From assembly GCA_017642855.1 (NCBI GenBank), contig JAEPOO010000003.1:62001-126000 (forward strand): 64,000 nucleotides of DNA, in the 5' to 3' direction. Positions 1-8,857 of this stretch are shown here, one piece after another; the stretch's first letter is position 1; each line of letters opens with the position of its first letter. The notes under the pieces were generated by a model. It was not told the origin of the DNA and made no database searches. It saw nothing but the letters and a program-made list of their open reading frames with translations. The position numbers and the translations under genes are program-made. The stretch comes from Pseudomonadales bacterium. GTDB lineage: Bacteria > Pseudomonadota > Gammaproteobacteria > Pseudomonadales > Azotimanducaceae.

Positions 1-1077
1 CGACCAGAAGCCAAGATATGGCTGGAACGCATGGCAGAAAAAGGTTGGGTCGCACCGACTTGGCCGAGTGAATATGGTGGCGGCGGCCTCGATCCCGAGA
101 GAGCAGCGATCCTCAACCAGGAAATGAAACGCATTGCGGCGACACCACCTTCTTCTGGCATGGGCCTAACGATGATTGGCCCGACTCTGTTGGAATTTGG
201 AACAGAGGAGCAAAAGCAGCGCCATATCCCCAGCATCTGTGACGGTTCTATCCGTTGGTGCCAGGGCTACAGCGAACCTGGCGCAGGATCAGACCTGGCG
301 GCACTGCAGTGCAAAGCTGTACTTGAGGGTGATCACTTTGTCATCAATGGCCAGAAGATCTGGACATCGGGAGCCCAGTACGCCGACTGGATGTTCGCGC
401 TGGTACGCACCGACCCCAATGCACCTAAACATGATGGCATCAGCTTTGTATTGCTGGACATGCACCAGGATGGCGTCACGATTAAGCCCATTTCCCTAAT
501 CTCAGGTTCTTCACCCTTCTGTGAAACCTTCCTCGATAACGCTGTAGCACGCCGGGATGACCTGGTTGGGGAACTCAACAAAGGCTGGACGGTTGGTAAA
601 CGACTGCTCCAGTTCGAGCGCTCCGGCATTGGTGGTCTCGCTGGCGCGTCGAAAAAGAAAGCTCAACCGAAGAAGCGAAACGAAATTGCCGACCTCGCGA
701 AGCAGTACACCGGCGAAGAGAACGGCAGAATCGCCGACCAGGGCACTCGCCAGAAAGTTCTCGACCACTCCATGCGCGAGCGCGCCTTCCAGTTGACAGC
801 ACAACGTGTCGCCCAGGAAAGCCAGTCAGGGAAAACTCCAGGCGATGTGACATCTATCTTCAAACTGGTTGGCGCAAACCTGTCGCGAAATGGCACAGAG
901 CTGAAGTCTGAGCTCATGGGATACCAGGGTCTTGGCTGGGAAGGTGAGGGATTCACCGCCCAGGAGTTGGACAGTACTCGCCTGTGGCTCAACTCGCGTG
1001 CGGTCACCATTTACGGCGGCACCAACGAAGTTCAGATGAACATCATTTCAAAACGCGTTCTGGGCCTGCCGGAATAA
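1..1077 (+). CDS. acyl-CoA dehydrogenase, 5' end outside window
   Basis: This is a flavoprotein of the acyl-CoA dehydrogenase family, which introduces a 2,3 double bond into an acyl-CoA and passes electrons to ETF. The frame is open from base 1, so the N-terminus lies outside the window; the ATG at 31 is internal. 358 residues are visible. The first family signature is seen as SEPGAGSDLA at about residues 92-101. The C-terminal flavin/substrate signature is seen as IYGGTNEVQ close to the end. A lysine-rich insert (around 650-690) interrupts the C-terminal helical domain, as happens in some poorly characterised ACAD subfamilies. The substrate cannot be told from sequence alone. It is followed by a clear intrinsic terminator. 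Confidence 0.93.
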   Translation, partial: RPEAKIWLERMAEKGWVAPTWPSEYGGGGLDPERAAILNQEMKRIAATPPSSGMGLTMIGPTLLEFGTEEQKQRHIPSICDGSIRWCQGYSEPGAGSDLAALQCKAVLEGDHFVINGQKIWTSGAQYADWMFALVRTDPNAPKHDGISFVLLDMHQDGVTIKPISLISGSSPFCETFLDNAVARRDDLVGELNKGWTVGKRLLQFERSGIGGLAGASKKKAQPKKRNEIADLAKQYTGEENGRIADQGTRQKVLDHSMRERAFQLTAQRVAQESQSGKTPGDVTSIFKLVGANLSRNGTELKSELMGYQGLGWEGEGFTAQELDSTRLWLNSRAVTIYGGTNEVQMNIISKRVLGLPE

Positions 1078-1094
1078 AACGCGAAACTCGTCAC

Positions 1095-1132
1095 AAAACC
1101 GGGATCTGATGTGCCATCTGAACCCGGTTTTT
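1095..1132 (+). terminator. intrinsic terminator after acyl-CoA dehydrogenase
   Basis: The arms AAAACCGGG (1095-1103) and CCCGGTTTTT (1123-1132) pair. The 19-nt loop itself contains a small GATG/CATC stem, and the T run is part of the 3' arm. It sits 17 nt after the stop codon of the dehydrogenase and so closes that transcription unit. Confidence 0.8.
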
Positions 1133-1197
1133 GACACTTCAGCGCTTGCCTGCTGCATTCATCAACGCTCTGGATACGCTGATCGTAACGGTGAATT

Positions 1198-1557
1198 TTG
1201 AGTGTAGACGACATGCTGACTCCAACAGGCCATGAGCGGATCCTTTCTCTTAGAACCCGGGACAGACATAGCGGTGAGTTCGTGACTCACCCGCTTTTTT
1301 TTCGAAGAGCCGGTGACCGACTCGTCATTGCTGCAGCGAATGAAACAGCGCTCTATAAACCAGAGTGGTATCTGAATTTAAAGGAAGCGCCCATCGTAGA
1401 AATCGAGATGAATGGTGACACAACATTTGCCGTCGCGACCACACCGGTCGGGACCGAACGCTTGGAGATCTGGCCCCTGGTGGAAGAACTCAGTCGCGAC
1501 ACTGAGCGATTCCTGCCACGCAATGTGACCGGCATTGTATTGACACCCATGGAGTAG
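1198..1557 (+). CDS. DDN/DUF385-like deazaflavin-dependent oxidoreductase family protein
   Basis: A small split-barrel protein of about 119 residues. The central part (HPLFFRRAGDRLVIAAANE, then PEWYLNL, then a hydrophobic strand with VEIEMNG) follows the pattern of the DUF385 / deazaflavin-dependent nitroreductase family, where 'P-x-W-Y-x-N-L' is the most recognisable block. Members bind flavins or F420, but the cofactor here is not known. The start is uncertain: TTG at 1198 is preceded closely by GGTGA, while an ATG lies at 1213. It stands alone between a terminator and the DsbA-like gene. Confidence 0.7.
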   Translation: MSVDDMLTPTGHERILSLRTRDRHSGEFVTHPLFFRRAGDRLVIAAANETALYKPEWYLNLKEAPIVEIEMNGDTTFAVATTPVGTERLEIWPLVEELSRDTERFLPRNVTGIVLTPME

Positions 1558-1590
1558 TCCTTTCGGACGCAAACCCATAAAGTGTCTGCT

Positions 1591-2241
1591 ATGCGCTCTC
1601 ATAGAAATGCTGAAGGCTACGAAGGCAAGCTGCTGTTCATGACCGATCCCATTTGCTCCTGGTGCTGGGGCACGCTCCCGGAGTTCATGACAGTAAAAGA
1701 AGCCCTGGGCGAACGTCTTTCTTTTGAACTTAAGTGTGCCGGACTGCAGATCGGCAGCATGAAGCCACTCACTCCATCGCATACGAATGACCTGGTAAAA
1801 CTCTGGCGTAATGTCGCTGAGACAACCGGACAGGAATTCGCATTCACATTGCCGGCAGACAAAAATTTCATCTATCACAGTGAATTGGCATGCCGAACGC
1901 TGCAGATCGCAAGGCGGGAACTTGGACGTGAACCCTGGCAGGAATTCCATGATATGCAGAGGGCGTTTTATGTCGATGCACAGAACCTCGGTGACCTCGA
2001 AGTGTTGTATCAACTGTCAGGTGACACGGGGTTAACCCAGGATCAGTTTGAAGACGCCATTCAAAGCGAACAGGTTACCCACCAAACGCGAAAAGAGTTT
2101 GACTGGTGTCGCGTTCAGGGCACTCAGGCGCTCCCCACCCTCTTCCTCGACGTCGGCGAAGGTCCAAAGCTGGTTTGCGGCGGTTACGCTACCGCTGACT
2201 TCCTGATCCCTGAAATTTCGAGCCGCCTGACGACCCACTAA
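1591..2241 (+). CDS. DsbA-family thioredoxin-like protein
   Basis: A thioredoxin-fold oxidoreductase of the DsbA/FrnE group, about 216 residues. A redox-type CSWC pair followed by WG lies near the N-terminus (Cys22 and Cys25 from the ATG at 1591). The conserved cis-proline loop appears as QALPTLFLD towards the C-terminus, with the usual all-helical insertion between. No signal peptide is evident, so a cytoplasmic role is likely, unlike periplasmic DsbA. A GTG at 1582 is an alternative start. The substrate is unknown. Confidence 0.85.
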   Translation: MRSHRNAEGYEGKLLFMTDPICSWCWGTLPEFMTVKEALGERLSFELKCAGLQIGSMKPLTPSHTNDLVKLWRNVAETTGQEFAFTLPADKNFIYHSELACRTLQIARRELGREPWQEFHDMQRAFYVDAQNLGDLEVLYQLSGDTGLTQDQFEDAIQSEQVTHQTRKEFDWCRVQGTQALPTLFLDVGEGPKLVCGGYATADFLIPEISSRLTTH

Positions 2242-2277
2242 ATCCGCTATACTGGCGTTTTAGTCGCAGGCAGTTTC

Positions 2278-3558
2278 TTGAACGACCTCTCTTCGGGCCT
2301 GGCGCCCATCGAAGACAAATCCATGTTCGCGTCTCTCAAGGTACGGGACTACCGTTATCTGTGGATCGGCATGCTCGCGTCAGCCTTTGCTTTGAATATG
2401 CAACTGGTTGCCCAGGGCTGGCTGGTCTACGAGATGACCTCGTCACCCATCAATCTGACGCTGGTCACGATGGCCTTCATGGTCCCGCAGGTTGTCTTTT
2501 CCCTGGTCGGCGGTGTCCTGGCTGACCGCGTTTCCAAAAAGCCTGTGATTGGCTGGACTCCGGTCATTAACGGACTGGCAACTGCCGCCATGGGCACCAT
2601 CATCATGTTCGGCAACGTCACTTTCTGGGACTTTGTCTGGGTGGGTATTCTCAACGGCACCGTGTTGTCGCTGTCCATCCCCGCTCGAACAGCACTCATC
2701 CCTGAGATCGTCGGCGAGAAACTGATGTTCAATGCCATGGCCTTCAATACGGCTTCATGGAACCTGGCGCGAGTTCTGGGTCCCGCGTTAGCAGGATTCA
2801 TGATTGCGATATTCGCTGGTGGTGACACATCGTCAACCTTTGGTGTCGGTCTGGTGTACTACCTTCTGTCTTTCCTTTATCTGCTTTCGGCGGTGACCGT
2901 GATGTTCATTGAACATGAAGGCAAACCCGCACCCGGAGAGAAACAGAGCCCCCTTGATGACACGCTGGAAGGGCTGACTTACGTCATCAACTCTCCCGTG
3001 GTTGGTGGCTTGATTCTGCTGTCGATCCTGCCATTTCTGTTTGGTCTCACCATCAACACGCTTTTACCCGCCTTCTCAACCGATGTTCTGAATGGCGGAC
3101 CAGACGATCTGGGACTCTTAATGACGGGTCTCGGTGTGGGTGCCGTATTCGGTTCTCTGGCCATGGCGAAGATGGGCAACTTTTCTCACAAAGGTTACTG
3201 GGTCATTGGCACGGGTGCGCTGTGGGGACTGTTGGTCGCTGCCTTTGGCATGACAGAGCAGTTTCTCTCCGCGACGTTTGTCATTGCGCTGATCGGACTG
3301 GCCAGTGCGGTGAATATGTCCATGAACCGGTCGCTGACACAGCTGCAAGTTGAACAACACATGCGAGGCCGGATAATGAGCATCGATATGATGTCTCACG
3401 GTCTGATGCCGATTGGCGTTCTTCCTATCGGCTACATCGCAGAAACCGTGAGTATCGAGGCAGGATTGATTACCAGCGGACTGATCCTGTGCTTCAGCAC
3501 ACTGTTGTTTGGCGTATTTATGCCGAAGGTGAGAGCCATCAACCAGGGATACCACTAA
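2278..3558 (+). CDS. MFS transporter, EntS-like (MFS_3) family
   Basis: An integral membrane transporter of about 426 residues with roughly twelve hydrophobic segments. The N-terminal 'L-x-x-R-D-Y-R-x-L-W' entry into TM1 and the loop LADRVSKK between TM2 and TM3 are typical of the MFS_3 group that includes the enterobactin exporter EntS; export of a small molecule is the likely role. The start is unsure: TTG at 2278 or ATG at 2323. It heads a tight four-gene run (transporter, membrane protein, mpl, DUF2161 protein) with gaps of 1 nt or overlaps. The substrate cannot be inferred. Confidence 0.88.
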   Translation: MNDLSSGLAPIEDKSMFASLKVRDYRYLWIGMLASAFALNMQLVAQGWLVYEMTSSPINLTLVTMAFMVPQVVFSLVGGVLADRVSKKPVIGWTPVINGLATAAMGTIIMFGNVTFWDFVWVGILNGTVLSLSIPARTALIPEIVGEKLMFNAMAFNTASWNLARVLGPALAGFMIAIFAGGDTSSTFGVGLVYYLLSFLYLLSAVTVMFIEHEGKPAPGEKQSPLDDTLEGLTYVINSPVVGGLILLSILPFLFGLTINTLLPAFSTDVLNGGPDDLGLLMTGLGVGAVFGSLAMAKMGNFSHKGYWVIGTGALWGLLVAAFGMTEQFLSATFVIALIGLASAVNMSMNRSLTQLQVEQHMRGRIMSIDMMSHGLMPIGVLPIGYIAETVSIEAGLITSGLILCFSTLLFGVFMPKVRAINQGYH

Positions 3559-3559
3559 C

Positions 3560-4075
3560 TTGCTACAGATTCTCAGCTACTTCTGGCAATTGTGTCTCCT
3601 GCGCTCTTCCCCGGCGCAACTGCCCTCGTCATGGTTTGCCACGTCCGCTGTGCTCGGCACCTACCTCATCATTGCGCTCTCTGTCGTGACCTTTACTCGC
3701 CCGACGCTTTCTTTTCCCCAGGTGATCGCTACGATCACCATTGGCGTGTCTGTCCAGGCACTCGTCACCTTTGCCCTTCTGCAATACAAGGATCGTGTTG
3801 TTCGGTTTACGGCAACCTGGAGCGCGTTACTTGGCGCCAACGCGGTCATGCTGATTGTGCTCCTGCCATTCAATTACATTCTTCTGGCGTCAGAAAACAC
3901 AACGCTTATTGCTTTTGCCGATTCAGCCACCTGGGTTTGTCTCGGCTGGTGGCTCGCCATAGCAGGTTATATTTATCACAAGGCGGTTGATGTCAGCGTA
4001 CTCCAGGGTTCTTGTATCGCTTTTCTGGTGGAACTCATGGGTGTCATCATCGCTGTAAATCTGGTCAATAACTGA
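3560..4075 (+). CDS. small integral membrane protein, unknown
   Basis: A 171-residue protein with about five hydrophobic segments and no motif that I can assign. It starts with TTG one base after the MFS stop codon and ends one base before the mpl ATG, so it is almost surely co-translated with both. The architecture resembles small Yip1-like inner membrane proteins, but this is only a resemblance in size and hydropathy. A link to cell-wall recycling is a guess from position next to mpl. Confidence 0.7.
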   Translation: MLQILSYFWQLCLLRSSPAQLPSSWFATSAVLGTYLIIALSVVTFTRPTLSFPQVIATITIGVSVQALVTFALLQYKDRVVRFTATWSALLGANAVMLIVLLPFNYILLASENTTLIAFADSATWVCLGWWLAIAGYIYHKAVDVSVLQGSCIAFLVELMGVIIAVNLVNN

Positions 4076-4076
4076 G

Positions 4077-5429
4077 ATGCGCGTACATATACTTGGAATC
4101 TGTGGCACCTTGATGGGCAGCATCGCCCTTCTCGCCCGTGAACTTGGACATGATGTGACCGGCACGGACGAAAACGTCTATCCGCCGATGAGCACACAGC
4201 TGGAAGCCGCGGGCATCGAACTTAAATCAGGCTACACCGCGGACTCTGTACCGGAGGACACAGAGCTGGTCATTGTCGGAAACGCCAACCTGCCGCGCGG
4301 CAATCCGGCCCTCGAAACGGTCATGGACCGGGGGATACCTTACACCTCTGGTGCAGAATGGCTGGGTCGCTACCTGCTTCAGGGCCGCTGGGTCATCGCC
4401 GTTGCCGGCACCCACGGAAAGACCACCACATCATCCATGATCAGCTGGATTCTGGAATACGCGGGACTGAATCCAGGATTTCTCATCGGCGGTGTGCCTC
4501 AAAACTTTTCACAGTCATCACGATTAGGTGAGACCCCCTTCTTTGTCATTGAAGCGGACGAATACGATACCTCATACTTTGATCGTCGCTCGAAATTCCT
4601 TCACTACCGGCCAAGAACCCTGGTGATGAACAATCTCGAGTTTGATCACGCCGACATATTCCCTGATCTTGAAGCCATAAAGACCCAGTTCCATCTGCTG
4701 CTTCGTTCTATTCCCGGAGAGGGCCTGGTGATTTTCCCCGAGAGTGACAACAATCTAACAGATGTTATAAGTCGCGGTTGCTGGACGCCCACGCTCGCGA
4801 TCGGCAGCGGACAACTTCACGCGCTTGAAAATAACGACGGTTCCTTTGACGTGGTTCTGGATGATAAAAACAAAGGTTCCATTTCCTGGAATCTCACCGG
4901 TAAACACAATATCCACAATGCCCTCGCTGCAATCGCGGCAGCACGCCATGCAGGCGTCAGCGTCGATGTGTCCTGCGAGGCACTCTCGCTGTTTCAGGGC
5001 GTCAAACGGCGTATGGAAGTCATCTATGAGCGCTCCGACCTGAGGGTTTACGATGACTTTGCACATCATCCCACCGAGATCGCTACAACCCTGGAAGGAT
5101 TACGTAACCGATGTGGCGATGACCGGATCATCGCCATGATCGAACCCGCTTCACACACCATGAAACTTGGCATTCACGAACAAACATTGCTGGCCAGTGC
5201 AGACAAGGCGGACGTGGTTTACTGGTATCAGGGCACCAACGTGAAATGGGATATGACTGCCATGCAAACCGATCGATCACACCTGACGAGTGATCTGGAT
5301 GGCCTCATTGAGCAGGCCTTGAAAGAAGCCAGCTCTTCGGAATCGGTGCACATTGTCATCATGAGCAATGGTTCATTCATGGGATTTCACCAGAAACTGG
5401 CAGACCGATTGCGGTCAGCTGACGCTTGA
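4077..5429 (+). CDS. mpl: UDP-N-acetylmuramate:L-alanyl-gamma-D-glutamyl-meso-DAP ligase
   Basis: Mpl reattaches the recovered tripeptide L-Ala-gamma-D-Glu-meso-DAP to UDP-MurNAc, the key step of peptidoglycan recycling in the cytoplasm. At 450 residues it has the usual family length. The start shows the Rossmann-like HILGICGT-MGS segment. The Mur-ligase P-loop GTHGKTTTSS lies at residues 111-120, followed by the EADEYDTSYFD block typical of Mpl and by the AHHPTEI motif of the C-terminal domain. ATG lies one base after the preceding stop; its own stop overlaps the next start by 4 nt. Confidence 0.96.
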   Translation: MRVHILGICGTLMGSIALLARELGHDVTGTDENVYPPMSTQLEAAGIELKSGYTADSVPEDTELVIVGNANLPRGNPALETVMDRGIPYTSGAEWLGRYLLQGRWVIAVAGTHGKTTTSSMISWILEYAGLNPGFLIGGVPQNFSQSSRLGETPFFVIEADEYDTSYFDRRSKFLHYRPRTLVMNNLEFDHADIFPDLEAIKTQFHLLLRSIPGEGLVIFPESDNNLTDVISRGCWTPTLAIGSGQLHALENNDGSFDVVLDDKNKGSISWNLTGKHNIHNALAAIAAARHAGVSVDVSCEALSLFQGVKRRMEVIYERSDLRVYDDFAHHPTEIATTLEGLRNRCGDDRIIAMIEPASHTMKLGIHEQTLLASADKADVVYWYQGTNVKWDMTAMQTDRSHLTSDLDGLIEQALKEASSSESVHIVIMSNGSFMGFHQKLADRLRSADA

Positions 5430-6130
5430 ATCACGAGCCCCGCTTGAAAGAGACCGAGCTCTTCGAACCCGTCAGACATCACTTTGAAACAAAGGGATTC
5501 GAGGTCGCAGCGGAGGTGAATCATTGTGATGTGGTCGCTCTTAAAGACAGTCAACTCATCGTCATCGAATTGAAGAAGTCACTCAATATGACGTTGCTCA
5601 CACAAGCCGTGGACAGGCAAAGCCTGACGCGGGAGGTATTCATCGCGATCCCCGAGCCATCTAAACCTGGAGGAAAACGTTTCCGGGCTCAACAGAAAGT
5701 CGTCAAAAGACTGGGGCTGGGACTGATCACCGTTTACCAGAGCCCTTTAAGATACGCCGCCAACATCAGGCTAACACCTGACTTCAAAGGGAAGATCAAT
5801 CAACGACGCAGAGATCAACTGCTCAAGGAAATCGCAGGCAGAACTCTGCAGAGAAATGTCGGTGGTTCGACGGGCATACCGGTATATACGGCATACCGTG
5901 AAAGTGCGGTCACACTTGCCAATTTGCTCATGATTCAAGGACCGACAACAGTGTCAGACCTGCGACAACTGGCCGGCGAGAAAACTCAATCTATTCTCTC
6001 TCGAAACATCTACGGTTGGTTTGAACGCGAGGCGAGAGGCATTTACAAACTGTCCAATACCGGCCGCACGGAAATTGCAGAATACCCCGAACTGAATGCG
6101 CTGGCACGACAGCTCCTTAACCGGTCTTGA
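5426..6130 (+). CDS. DUF2161 family PD-(D/E)XK nuclease-like protein
   Basis: A 234-residue protein with a nuclease-fold N-terminal half. The order Glu30, Asp35 (CDVVAL), then Glu48-Leu-Lys50 fits the PD-(D/E)XK active site, and the family (DUF2161) has been described as putative phosphodiesterases. The C-terminal 80 residues look like a winged helix (LMIQGPTTVSDLRQLAG onward). It starts at TTG 5426, overlapping the mpl stop by 4 nt. The real substrate is unknown, and its tie to mpl may be only operonic. Confidence 0.75.
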   Translation: MNHEPRLKETELFEPVRHHFETKGFEVAAEVNHCDVVALKDSQLIVIELKKSLNMTLLTQAVDRQSLTREVFIAIPEPSKPGGKRFRAQQKVVKRLGLGLITVYQSPLRYAANIRLTPDFKGKINQRRRDQLLKEIAGRTLQRNVGGSTGIPVYTAYRESAVTLANLLMIQGPTTVSDLRQLAGEKTQSILSRNIYGWFEREARGIYKLSNTGRTEIAEYPELNALARQLLNRS

Positions 6131-6194
6131 CCGCTAGTCACGGTTCTTAAATACTGACTCATCCGTTGACTGAGGCCACAACGCGAACGGCCAA

Positions 6195-8792
6195 ATGCAC
6201 AATAACAACGAATATATTTCCTGCGCTCACCTGTCCTGGATTTTTGTGTTATGCGAGTCTCGAAAAATCCAGCTACGTCAAGTGTTGAGAGGCACTAAGG
6301 CTAAAGAAAGGGAGCTTTCCAATCCTGATGGTTTCCTGCATTGGAACGATTTTGCAGATGTTGTCTCAAACATGGGCAAGTTCCTCGATGAGTATGACCT
6401 TCGGGCTGTCGGAAGAGATTTCTGGAAATCTGGGATATTCAAACTACAGGCGAGTATTGGTCTGGTTACTTTAGGCGCTAAGGATCAGTTCCTCGCGACC
6501 TGGGGTTATTCGGGACTCTACCAACGGCAGTTTCCTTTCGATACCGAGGTTGAGTTCATGGGTGCCGCTCACCTCACGATAAAAGTCAAAATCAGGGAGG
6601 GGTTGCCAACCTGTTATCCCTACCTGTCCATTCTGTCAGGACAGATGGAAGGTCTGACAGAAGCCATGGGACTACCACGCGCCTCGGTCACCATGAAGTC
6701 CACACCGGATGGCGCAATATACACCGTCGACTATGAAGACAGAGGGTGGCTGGTTACCAGGATGCGGCGGATCTATCACTGGTGGCGCAGCTATTTTGTT
6801 ATCGCCCGTGAGTTCTCCGTCATCCTTAACGCCTATAACGAGCTGCAAAGGAAAACTGCCAGCATGACGTTCGCTGACAGGACTGCGGTCGGGGACAGCG
6901 ACCTGAAGCTGGAGGACTCCGCCATGATTGCCGAATTTATCTCTGATGTGATATGGGTGGTCAATGCGCAGGGCGAGATAACTTATGCCAGCCCTTCTTG
7001 TCGAAAAACCTTTGGTGTCGATAGCAATGACATCGACTTTAAAGCGATGCTGAGCACCAAGGACCACAACGCACTCACCGAAGCCGTTTCTACCCTGGTA
7101 GACAGGAAACTGGATCAGATTGCACCGTTCGACTTAGTGGTTCGAGGGGTTCGTGGTTCCGAGATCAGCCTGCGGGTTCAACCCGTCATCAGTCAGTTTG
7201 ACGGACTCGACGTTGTAATCTTTATCGGCAGCGACATATCCGATCAGCTGCGCCTCGAGGAGGAGCTCTCCCAGAGGGTAAGCAGTTTCCAAACCATCAC
7301 GGATTCCGCACCAGACGCCATCCTGACGTTTAACGAAAATTTTCAGATCACCTATGCTAACCCGGAATCATCACAGCTCTTCGGTTACAACCTCCCCGAC
7401 ATCATCGGCATGAGCATCAAAGATCTGATCCCGGAAACACTTGGAACCAACCGGCTTCGCCAAATTTATCATCACACGGACAGCAACAAAGTGATATCAG
7501 GCATGGATGTACAGGGCATACGGCGGGACCGAAACCTTGTTCCGCTGGAAGTTTCCGTTTCATCTCACAAGCTGAAAGACCAGCAGTACAAAACCTGCAT
7601 CATCCGGGACGTCAGCTTAAGGCGCCGGATCGAAAAGGAACGTGAAGCCCTGGAGTTGCAACTCCAGGCATCACAAAAGATGGAGTCGATTGGCCAACTC
7701 TCGGGTGGTATCGCCCATGACTTTAACAATCTGCTGATCGCCATTTTGGGATACGCGGATCTGGCGATGCAGGCCGGCAACCCTGAGAAACTGAACAACT
7801 ACCTGAGCGAAATCAAAAAGGCAGGTGATCGCGGCACCGAAATGACGCAAAAACTCCTGACGTTTAGCCGACGCCAGGTCATCGAACCAAAGCTGGTCGA
7901 GGCTAACGAGCTCATTCAAGGGGTTCAGGAAATGATCACTCGATTGTTACCCGGCAATATCGAAATCGAGTTTAACAGCACGGTCACCGATACCTATCTT
8001 CACGCGGACCCAACGCAGTTGGAGCAGGTCCTCATCAATCTTGCCGTGAATGCGCGGGATGCGATGGTTTCTGGCGGAAGAATCTCTGTTCAGCTGAGTT
8101 CCGGCCAGGGTACACAGTCAGATCTTTTGGTCATCGAGGTGAGTGACACTGGCAGCGGTATGGATGACGAGGTTCTGGCGCACATCTTCGAACCCTTCTA
8201 CACAACAAAACCAGAGGGCAGTGGTACCGGACTTGGTCTCGCCGTTGTATTCGGCATCGTCGAGCAACACCACGGCTTTATCAAAGTTGAATCAACCCTC
8301 GGCGTTGGCACTCGATTCCAGATCCATCTTCCAACGGCCAAATCCAACGCCAACCAAACAGAACAAGAAAGACCCGCTGTACCCGGCGGACACGAGACTA
8401 TCCTGATCGTCGAGGACAATGAACAGGTCAGGGAGCTGGCGAATCTCATTCTTACCCGGGCTGGCTACCGCGTTCTAAAAGCTGCTGATGGAGAAGAGGG
8501 AGTTAACGTCTATGCGCAGCACGCAGAAGATATCGATCTGGTCATTATGGATGTGGTGATGCCAAAGCTGGGAGGCAGAGATGCTGCTGAGCGAATTCAA
8601 GCCAAGTATCCGGATGCGCCCATCATCTTCACCAGCGGCTACGCCGCTGACAGCCTCCAGACGAAATTCATAGAGGATCTGAGCCTACCTATTATCCCCA
8701 AACCCTACGGCACAGACATGTTGCGGGCCCAGGTAAGAGCTGTACTCGACGATGGAAACACCCCTCAGCCTCAAACAAAAATCGCTTCCTAG
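6195..8792 (+). CDS. hybrid sensor histidine kinase with two PAS domains and a receiver
   Basis: An 865-residue signalling protein without obvious membrane segments. An N-terminal region of about 210 residues is not one I recognise. Two PAS-like domains follow (about 245-350 and 362-475). Then come the HisKA helix with phosphoacceptor His508 (IAHDFNN), the ATPase with N-box (NLAVNARDAM, near 618), G1 (DTGSGMD) and G2 (GSGTGLGL), and a C-terminal receiver from about 732 with phosphoacceptor Asp786 (VIMDVVMP). The HDFNN-type kinase plus attached receiver is typical of the CckA-like group. No response regulator gene lies beside it. ATG at 6195; 65 nt separate it from argS. Confidence 0.93.
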   Translation: MHNNNEYISCAHLSWIFVLCESRKIQLRQVLRGTKAKERELSNPDGFLHWNDFADVVSNMGKFLDEYDLRAVGRDFWKSGIFKLQASIGLVTLGAKDQFLATWGYSGLYQRQFPFDTEVEFMGAAHLTIKVKIREGLPTCYPYLSILSGQMEGLTEAMGLPRASVTMKSTPDGAIYTVDYEDRGWLVTRMRRIYHWWRSYFVIAREFSVILNAYNELQRKTASMTFADRTAVGDSDLKLEDSAMIAEFISDVIWVVNAQGEITYASPSCRKTFGVDSNDIDFKAMLSTKDHNALTEAVSTLVDRKLDQIAPFDLVVRGVRGSEISLRVQPVISQFDGLDVVIFIGSDISDQLRLEEELSQRVSSFQTITDSAPDAILTFNENFQITYANPESSQLFGYNLPDIIGMSIKDLIPETLGTNRLRQIYHHTDSNKVISGMDVQGIRRDRNLVPLEVSVSSHKLKDQQYKTCIIRDVSLRRRIEKEREALELQLQASQKMESIGQLSGGIAHDFNNLLIAILGYADLAMQAGNPEKLNNYLSEIKKAGDRGTEMTQKLLTFSRRQVIEPKLVEANELIQGVQEMITRLLPGNIEIEFNSTVTDTYLHADPTQLEQVLINLAVNARDAMVSGGRISVQLSSGQGTQSDLLVIEVSDTGSGMDDEVLAHIFEPFYTTKPEGSGTGLGLAVVFGIVEQHHGFIKVESTLGVGTRFQIHLPTAKSNANQTEQERPAVPGGHETILIVEDNEQVRELANLILTRAGYRVLKAADGEEGVNVYAQHAEDIDLVIMDVVMPKLGGRDAAERIQAKYPDAPIIFTSGYAADSLQTKFIEDLSLPIIPKPYGTDMLRAQVRAVLDDGNTPQPQTKIAS

Positions 8793-8857
8793 GCTCGTTA
8801 GACCTGAAACTCGATTTTGGCTAACATATTCGACCTCTCGCGGGTCCCAAACCAGGC

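Noticed and set aside
1378..2013. Long minus-strand frame opposite the DsbA-like gene
   Set aside because: It has no recognisable motif, and the plus strand carries a clear CSWC thioredoxin-fold protein.
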